Source: JBBDNV01 sp040877415 (GTDB lineage Bacteria > Planctomycetota > Planctomycetia > Pirellulales > PALSA-1355). From it: a stretch of DNA of 45,311 bases. Shown here piece after piece: positions 40,511 through 45,311 of this stretch (its first letter is position 1; each line of letters opens with the position of its first letter). A program made the translations under genes and the position numbers. The stretch lies in assembly GCA_040877415.1 (NCBI GenBank), contig JBBDNV010000212.1, forward strand, positions 1 to 45,311. Reading direction: 5' to 3'. The notes beneath the pieces are model-generated. The model worked only from the letters and a program-made list of their open reading frames with translations, had not been told where the DNA came from and did not search any database.

Positions 40511-41598
40511 TGGGCCCGTCTCAGGCGGCCGACCGCCACCGGCGCGCGTTCCTGTTTGCCACCTGCCAGGTCGGCGCCGAAAGCACCCTGAAAGCCGAAT
40601 TCGCGCGCGACTGGCCCGCGCTCAGTTTCGCCTACTCGCGCAGCGGCTTTCTGACGTTCAAGCTGCCCGACGATCACAGGTTGCCGGACGATTTTGATCC
40701 AAAGTCGGTCTTCGCCCGCGCGTATGGGTTTTCTTTGGGCAAGGCGGCGGGTGAGTCACTCGACGAGGCCGCGGCCGAAGTCTGGAAGATCGCGGGCCGG
40801 CGTCCCTACGAGGCGCTTCACGTCTGGCAGCGCGACACGGCGGCGATCGGCCAGCGCGGTTTCGAGCCGCACGTGACGCCAGCGGCGCTGGCCACCGAAG
40901 AGGCGATTCGCCGGCACGAGCGGGCCGAAACGATGACGCCGCCCTTGGCCCGCGTTGCCCAGGCCGGCCAACTCGTGCTTGATTGCATCCTGGTGGAGCC
41001 GCACGAGTGGTGGGTCGGCTATCATCGCGCGGCCGGCGACGACTCGCGTTTTCCCGGCGGGCTGCGCGACATGATTGTGCCGGCCGACGCCGTTTCGCGG
41101 GCCTACGTCAAGATGGAAGAAGCCCTGGGGTGGTCCGGCCTGCCGATTCGAGAAGGTCAAAAAATCGCCGAGATCGGCTGCTCGCCGGGGGGCGCCAGCC
41201 AGGCGCTGCTCAATCGCGGGCTGCGCGTCGTAGGCATCGATCCGGCCCGCGTCGATCCGCGCGTCTTGGCCGATCCGAATTTCACGCACATTCAAAAGCG
41301 CGGAGCCGACGTGCGCCGGCGCGAGTTTCGCGGCGTCACGTGGCTGGCCGCCGATATGAACGTCGCCCCGGACTACACGCTGGAAACGGTTGAAGCGATC
41401 GTCACGCATCCGGCAGTGAACATCCGCGGACTGCTGTTGACGCTCAAGCTGTTGGAATGGAATCTGGCGGAGCACGTCCCCCAGTATCTCGATCGCGTGC
41501 GCAGTTGGGGCTACTCCCAGGTTGCCGCCCGCCAGCTTCCCCACAACCGCCGCGAAATCTGCGTGGCCGCTGTGCGCCGCAAGCGTAAGCGACCATAG
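40510..41598 (+). CDS. RlmM/FtsJ-like SAM-dependent RNA methyltransferase
   Basis: A 362-residue protein with a GTG start that overlaps the stop of the cytochrome gene (TAGTG). The N-terminal half (to about 200) resembles the THUMP-like part of RlmM. The Rossmann domain begins with IAEIGCSPGGASQALLNRGLRVVGIDPARVD, where CSPGG is the SAM-binding loop, and continues with WLAADMNVAP (catalytic Asp) and LLTLKLLEW (catalytic Lys of the K-D-K-E tetrad). E. coli RlmM, which 2'-O-methylates C2498 of 23S rRNA, has nearly the same length (366). The link to the exported cytochrome upstream is by position only and may be accidental. Confidence 0.88.
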   Translation: MGPSQAADRHRRAFLFATCQVGAESTLKAEFARDWPALSFAYSRSGFLTFKLPDDHRLPDDFDPKSVFARAYGFSLGKAAGESLDEAAAEVWKIAGRRPYEALHVWQRDTAAIGQRGFEPHVTPAALATEEAIRRHERAETMTPPLARVAQAGQLVLDCILVEPHEWWVGYHRAAGDDSRFPGGLRDMIVPADAVSRAYVKMEEALGWSGLPIREGQKIAEIGCSPGGASQALLNRGLRVVGIDPARVDPRVLADPNFTHIQKRGADVRRREFRGVTWLAADMNVAPDYTLETVEAIVTHPAVNIRGLLLTLKLLEWNLAEHVPQYLDRVRSWGYSQVAARQLPHNRREICVAAVRRKRKRP

Positions 41599-41647
41599 CC
41601 CGAAGCGCGAGTTTTGATGTTGCGCATTGGCCGTCGAGGTAACCGTT

Positions 41648-41744
41648 TAGCCCCCGGCTTTGCCGGGGGATCGTTGATATCGCCGCGCTCGAATGGTAAT
41701 CAGCCTTCGCAAGAGCGGAATCCCCCGGCAAAGCCGGGGGCTAA
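41648..41744. repeat. Paired inverted GC-rich hairpins (REP-like), copy 2
   Basis: The left hairpin is TAGCCCCCGGCTTTGCC-GGGGG (41648-41669). The right is GGAATCCCCCGGCAAAGCC-GGGGGCTAA (41718-41744), the exact inverse over 20 bases. The spacer is 48 bases and unlike that of copy 1 at 22269-22350. As there, it lies between two convergent genes (methyltransferase and DUF1207 gene). The conserved right arm of the two copies is identical over CGGAATCCCCCGGCAAAGCC and on through GGGGGCTAA. Confidence 0.88.
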
Positions 41745-41840
41745 ACGACGACGCACAACATCAAAGAGCGCGAGCGAGGGAAAACGACGCGACCGGCGAA
41801 CGACGATCCGTCAGCAAAGCCGTGGCTATCGTGTCGGCGT

Positions 41841-42881
41841 TCAGTAGTCGTACCAGATTCCGAACCCGACGCGCTGCTCGAAGAGGTTGAAGAATTCGTA
41901 TTGCGTGCTGGCGCCGTTGACGTATTCGACGCCGACGCGAAACGTGTGCATGGCCGGGCCGCCGCGCACCTGCCAGCCCAATTGAAACACGACGAATCCG
42001 CCGAAATCGAGCTCCTGCCGCAAATTGGCGTAAGCGGCGGCAAACGGCGCCCCGCCCCGCTCGGCCGGGCTGTAGTCGGCGCCGAATTGAAACTCCCAGG
42101 GCCTCGCGCCGCCGTCGTACTCAAACGCGTAGTCGACTTCGGCACACAGCCGCAGGTCCTCGGTGTAGTAATAACCCAGGGCCAGCATCCACGAATCGCG
42201 GATGTAATTGATACGCGGCCAGCCCGGATTGAGCAGCATGAACTCGTCGCCCAGGTGCGCGCTGATGTGGTAGTAACCGGTCTTGAACTGCCACGGCCCG
42301 TAAGCATAGACGAGCGGAACGCCGACCCGGTAATCGCACGAGACCAGCGGCCAGCTCGGCTTCGTGGGCCACAGCCGGGGCAGCGCGGCCGCTTCGAACT
42401 GGATCTCCCAGCCGTTGGGCCGATAGGCGTTCGGCGTGCCGTAGCGCAACAGTGCCACGCGCCCGCCCAGCGTCGTGTCCCAGATCGTGTCGAAGCGCGA
42501 ATCGTCCGACATCAGCCAGGCAAATCGCGGCTCTTTCACGCCCGCCAGGTACGATCGCCACACCAGCCCGCTGGGCAGCCACTGCCAGCACCACGGCAGC
42601 CCCGCGCTGGGATGGTTGCCGTCGCAAAAGTCGCCACTCTCCGCCGGCCAGTCGGAAGTGTCGGGCAAGATCGGGTCGCGCGCGGGCGGCAGCTCGTCAG
42701 CGGTGACGGACGGCGGCAGCGTTTCGAAATCACCGGCTCCGAAGCTTGGGCCACTGTTGGCATTCGGCAGACGTTCGAGACCCATCGCATCGGCGCGCCC
42801 GATGAGCGCCGTCGCAATGACCAGCCACAGCCACGCAGGCAGAAGCGCGGCGGCAAATTGACGCGGGAAGTCTGGATGCAT
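41841..42881 (-). CDS. DUF1207 family outer-surface protein
   Basis: A 346-residue protein starting at the ATG at 42881, where a signal peptide begins (MHPDFPRQFAAALLPAWLWL). The frame goes on upstream to 42944 without support. WQWLPSGLVWRSYLAGVKEPR is the hallmark DUF1207 segment, and WDTTLGGRVALLRYGTP follows it. The rest consists of alternating aromatic strands (GPWQFKTGYYHISAHLGDEF, WMLALGYYYTEDLRLCAEVDYAFEY, FVVFQLGWQVRGGPAMHTFRVGVEY), ending in an aromatic residue (GFGIWYDY), as in outer membrane beta-barrels. The function is not known. It is common in planctomycetes. Confidence 0.87.
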   Translation of the reverse strand: MHPDFPRQFAAALLPAWLWLVIATALIGRADAMGLERLPNANSGPSFGAGDFETLPPSVTADELPPARDPILPDTSDWPAESGDFCDGNHPSAGLPWCWQWLPSGLVWRSYLAGVKEPRFAWLMSDDSRFDTIWDTTLGGRVALLRYGTPNAYRPNGWEIQFEAAALPRLWPTKPSWPLVSCDYRVGVPLVYAYGPWQFKTGYYHISAHLGDEFMLLNPGWPRINYIRDSWMLALGYYYTEDLRLCAEVDYAFEYDGGARPWEFQFGADYSPAERGGAPFAAAYANLRQELDFGGFVVFQLGWQVRGGPAMHTFRVGVEYVNGASTQYEFFNLFEQRVGFGIWYDY

Positions 42882-43320
42882 CGAGCAGTGCGGACGGGGC
42901 GCGGTGGGATCGACGGGGAAGGGTTCGGGCGGGAAGCGGTGCAAGGCGTCAGGGCGAGTTGTCGTAACGTATTATCGGCAATCCCCCTACAACAAGCTCC
43001 AGGCGCACTAGCGCGATCTTGCTCAAAACTTCGCAGTCAGATGGTAGGCTGCGCAAGCCACAGAGCGCATTCCGCTTCCAACGCGTGTCCAAGAGTAGCG
43101 CTCCGTCGGCGGCGATGCCGGCGCAGAGGCCGCTTGTACGGCGGCCGGCCACATCGACTTTTCCTTAGTCGTCAGACTTCACCCTGTCGTCAATCTCAGC
43201 GGAATCGCCGCGAACTCGCCTGCTGCCTTGGCAACCGCCGACAGAATGGCCAGAATAACGGCTGTGCGGTAGGGACCGACGGACTTTCTTGGCAATCGCT
43301 GATCGCGACGGAGGCGGAGC
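42882..43320. other. Intergenic region upstream of the TolB-like gene
   Basis: 439 bases with no intact gene. The stretch 43091-43158 is a duplicated piece of the biotin ligase gene (see separate entry). GGAGGCGGAG at 43309-43318 is the ribosome-binding site of the TolB-like gene. The divergent DUF1207 gene starts at its left edge. No promoter is clear. Confidence 0.5.
43091..43158 (-). pseudogene. Duplicated fragment of the biotin ligase gene
   Basis: The 68 bases 43091-43158 match 44400-44467 inside birA with five mismatches, including 42 identical bases in a row (43111-43152). On the minus strand they encode AGRRTSGLCAGIAADGALLL, as in the ligase C-terminal domain (AGIAPDGALLL). The remnant has no start, and its frame runs on into unrelated residues. 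The two copies are direct repeats bracketing the TolB-like gene, as if a copy was made during its insertion. Confidence 0.85.
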
Positions 43321-44337
43321 ATGCGCGCAATCAAACAGCTTCTCCCGATTCTTTGGAGCATCGCCCAGCCGAGCGACGCTCGGATTGCGGTTGCGTCGAT
43401 CTTCTTCTGCGCAGCCGCGATAGTGGTCGCGCCGCAGGTAGGCGCAGACGAGCCGCAACAGGCTGGGTTCCCGACGGGTCGCATCTACACGGGTATTACC
43501 TGGCAACCGCCCGGCCAGCGGAGTGTCACTCAGATCGTGGCGATCGATCCGGAAACGGGGGCTTTCGAATCCGTCGCCGCGAGCGGAAATGACGTGCGTC
43601 TTTCTCCGGACCGGCGAACGATCGCCTTTCGGAACTCGTTTGAGACGACTTGCGATGTCCTGATCCGCAACGTCGGCGAGGATGAAAACGGTCGCCGAAT
43701 CTGGACGGGCGATGGCTCCGCGGGGGTTTGCTGGACGCACGACGGCAAGCACGTCGTCGTCATACAGGCCATCCGCGCAGATGACCGTTGGAAATTCACC
43801 AATTGGCTCGTCGAACCGGAAAGCGCCGAGGCTTCGCAATTGGAACTTCCGGACACCGAAGGCATTGTCGATTGCGCGCATCATACCGATCTGCTCATCT
43901 CATGGAGCTTTCGAAACAAGAAGCGCATCGAACTCTTCACGCTGCGTCCCGACGGAAGTGATGCGACGAATTTGACTAGCAACGGACAGTACGATTACCA
44001 CGGTCGTTTCTCTCCCGACGATACGAGGATCGCCTTCATGCGTCGTCAGGGCGGCCAGTTCAGCGTGTGCACGGCAGACATCGATGGCAAGAACCCGCAA
44101 ATCGCATTCACCGAGAAGGGTCTGACCTACCCAGACCACGTCGCCTGGTCTCCCGATGGCAAGCAGTTGGCCGCCGTGCTGTTCGATTGGGCCCTCGACG
44201 CGGAGGGTCGCAAAGTCTTCCGAGACGCCGACGCCAACTTTCGCATTGCCATCATGAATCCCGACGGCTCCGACTTCCGCGAACTGAAGCTTAACGGCGA
44301 CGTGATCTTCATGGGCGGCGACCTCGACTGGCGGTAG
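43321..44337 (+). CDS. TolB-like beta-propeller exported protein
   Basis: A 338-residue protein with a strong GGAGGCGGAG ahead of its ATG. A long N-terminal region ends in a hydrophobic export signal (IAVASIFFCAAAIVVAPQVGA). Propeller repeats with the TolB/PD40 signature follow: VRLSPDRRTIAFRNSF, WTHDGKHVVVIQA, GRFSPDDTRIAFMRRQGG and VAWSPDGKQLAAVLFD. These proteins lie in the periplasm and often bind other proteins, and a specific role is not evident. Its last 29 bases overlap the end of the oppositely oriented biotin ligase gene. It is flanked by direct repeats of a birA fragment and may be a late arrival. Confidence 0.87.
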   Translation: MRAIKQLLPILWSIAQPSDARIAVASIFFCAAAIVVAPQVGADEPQQAGFPTGRIYTGITWQPPGQRSVTQIVAIDPETGAFESVAASGNDVRLSPDRRTIAFRNSFETTCDVLIRNVGEDENGRRIWTGDGSAGVCWTHDGKHVVVIQAIRADDRWKFTNWLVEPESAEASQLELPDTEGIVDCAHHTDLLISWSFRNKKRIELFTLRPDGSDATNLTSNGQYDYHGRFSPDDTRIAFMRRQGGQFSVCTADIDGKNPQIAFTEKGLTYPDHVAWSPDGKQLAAVLFDWALDAEGRKVFRDADANFRIAIMNPDGSDFRELKLNGDVIFMGGDLDWR

Positions 44338-45124
44338 CCATGCCCCTCGATCGCACGAGCACGCCGGAATAGAAGCGGCGGATTTCGCCGTGCGAGTTCA
44401 AGAGCAGTGCCCCGTCGGGGGCGATGCCGGCGCAGAGGCCGCTTGTACGGCGGCCGGCCACTTCGACGGTCAACTCGCGGCCGATTTGCAGGCACAGCAC
44501 GTTGAACCGCCGGCCAAAATCCGCCGGCGCCGCGGCCGACGCGCGCACGGCAATCTGCAGATTGCGCAGCAAATCAGCCAATAGCGCGGTGCGCTCAAAA
44601 CTCTTGCCCGCCAGTTCGCACAAGCTGGCCGCGGACATGCGAACGTCGTCGGGCGCTTCGGCCAGCGTGTTGTTCACGTTGAGTCCGATGCCGACCACGT
44701 GGCGGCCGCCGGCCAAAACGTCGACCAGCACTCCGGCGATTTTCTTGCCCGCCACGTACACGTCGTTCGGCCAGTGCAAGCCGACCCGATTCCCTTCCAA
44801 AAGCGGCTGGATCGTCTCCACAATCGCCACGCCCACGGCCAGCGAACTCGCCGGCAGGACGTCGCCGAAAAGCGACCAGTCGGCCGGATCGAACACGAGG
44901 CTGAACGCCAGGCTGCCGCGGCCGGTCCACCAGCGATTTTGCCCGCGGCCCCGGCCCGCCGTCTGCTCGTCGGCCACGACCAACAACGGCAGGGGCGAAG
45001 CTAGCGTGCGGGCCAATTCCGTGGCGTGATCCTGCGTCGAGCCGAGCGAGTCAAGATATTCGACGCGGGCCACCACACCGCTTGCCAGCAGCCGCTCGGG
45101 GTCGATTCGATCGAGGGCGGGCAT
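44309..45124 (-). CDS. birA: Biotin--[acetyl-CoA-carboxylase] ligase (BirA, short form)
   Basis: A 271-residue protein. The ATG at 45124 has AGGTGG immediately upstream. A longer frame to 45232 is possible but its extra residues match nothing. The biotin-binding loop GRGRGQNRWW corresponds to GRGRxxRxW. Next come GSLAFSLVF, HWPNDVYVAGKKIAGVLVD (KWPND with His for Lys, and the catalytic Lys in GKKIAGVL), GIGLNVNN and the C-terminal SH3-like part AGRRTSGLCAGIAPDGALLL. There is no N-terminal DNA-binding domain, so it only biotinylates the carboxylase carrier protein and does not repress a biotin operon. Part of its C-terminal coding sequence is duplicated at 43091-43158. Confidence 0.93.
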   Translation of the reverse strand: MPALDRIDPERLLASGVVARVEYLDSLGSTQDHATELARTLASPLPLLVVADEQTAGRGRGQNRWWTGRGSLAFSLVFDPADWSLFGDVLPASSLAVGVAIVETIQPLLEGNRVGLHWPNDVYVAGKKIAGVLVDVLAGGRHVVGIGLNVNNTLAEAPDDVRMSAASLCELAGKSFERTALLADLLRNLQIAVRASAAAPADFGRRFNVLCLQIGRELTVEVAGRRTSGLCAGIAPDGALLLNSHGEIRRFYSGVLVRSRGMATASRGRRP

Positions 45125-45311
45125 GTCCACCTGCTCCGGCTTTTCCCCAAGGAGGATGGCTCCATCATGGTGTGCCACGAGTGGCTCGTCCAGGGTGTGC
45201 CGTCCTGCGAACGCTGCCCGAGAAGCTAGCAAGCGGACCCGCGCGTCCCCCCAACCGGGGTGCAGCCTGCGGTTTGTTTTTTAGGCGGCGGTGTGATAGC
45301 AGCGAGTGGGG
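45125..45311. other. Region upstream of birA to the window end
   Basis: 187 bases without a gene I can support. Near 45247-45292 CCCCCCAACCGGGG is followed by GCGGTTTGTTTTTT, which could end a gene read from the left. No such gene is visible, so a promoter or terminator role is not assigned. Confidence 0.35.

Overview
The window is high-GC bacterial DNA, almost certainly from a planctomycete (phylum Planctomycetota, probably a Pirellulales-like lineage). This is judged from protein families and not from a marker gene. The families include a DUF1501 protein, a giant PVC-type CxxCH cytochrome with beta-propeller and HEAT repeats, a TAT-exported Gfo/Idh/MocA oxidoreductase next to a SUMF1-domain protein, a secreted PQQ-repeat protein, a DUF1207 protein, a PEP-CTERM protein and TadE/TadG-like proteins. 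There are no rRNA or tRNA genes, CRISPR arrays or recognisable transposase genes. Most genes sit singly or in short operons with ATGA or TAATG overlaps.

Layout, left half. 1-1080: two tandem paralogous membrane proteins, the first cut by the window edge. 1166-1998: an ArsR regulator and SRPBCC protein operon, with a palindromic operator over the start codon. 2088-3865 (minus): two overlapping genes that together look like a copper amine oxidase split into an N-terminal and a catalytic polypeptide. 4328-8614: a secreted beta-propeller protein, a membrane protein joining a zinc ribbon to an Mrr-like nuclease domain, and a ChrA-type transporter. 8759-9556: a PEP-CTERM protein, followed by a 0.9-kb gap with no supportable gene. 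10463-18192 (minus): DUF1501, APC amino-acid permease, a two-gene ABC exporter, and a Gfo/Idh plus SUMF1 operon closed by a clear intrinsic terminator. 18234-19340: an ApbE-like flavin transferase. 19358-21127: an exported protein of unknown function.

Layout, right half. 21350-22261: an NAD-dependent epimerase. 22347-30192 (minus): PQQ-repeat protein, lipoprotein-like or exported helper, TPR-GT9 glycosyltransferase, a diheme cytochrome/beta-helix lipoprotein pair, and an alpha/beta hydrolase. 30426-32054: a type-B carboxylesterase. 32129-34948: a Tad-like surface-pilus gene set with a consensus promoter, a truncated TadG-like reading frame, a c-di-GMP-I (GEMM) riboswitch, one TadG-like gene, two TadE-like genes and the decayed tail of a third TadE. 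35293-35556: a very acidic small protein. 35739-41598: an overlapping operon of SGNH hydrolase, PVC-type cytochrome and RlmM/FtsJ-like RNA methyltransferase. 41841-45124: DUF1207 protein, TolB-like propeller protein and biotin-protein ligase, with a duplicated scrap of the ligase gene on the far side of the TolB-like gene.

The strongest new observation is the c-di-GMP-I aptamer directly in front of the TadG/TadE genes. It implies second-messenger control of a surface structure in this planctomycete. Next in interest are the split amine oxidase, the paired inverted GC-rich repeats at two convergent gene junctions, and the 68-bp birA duplication flanking the TolB-like gene.
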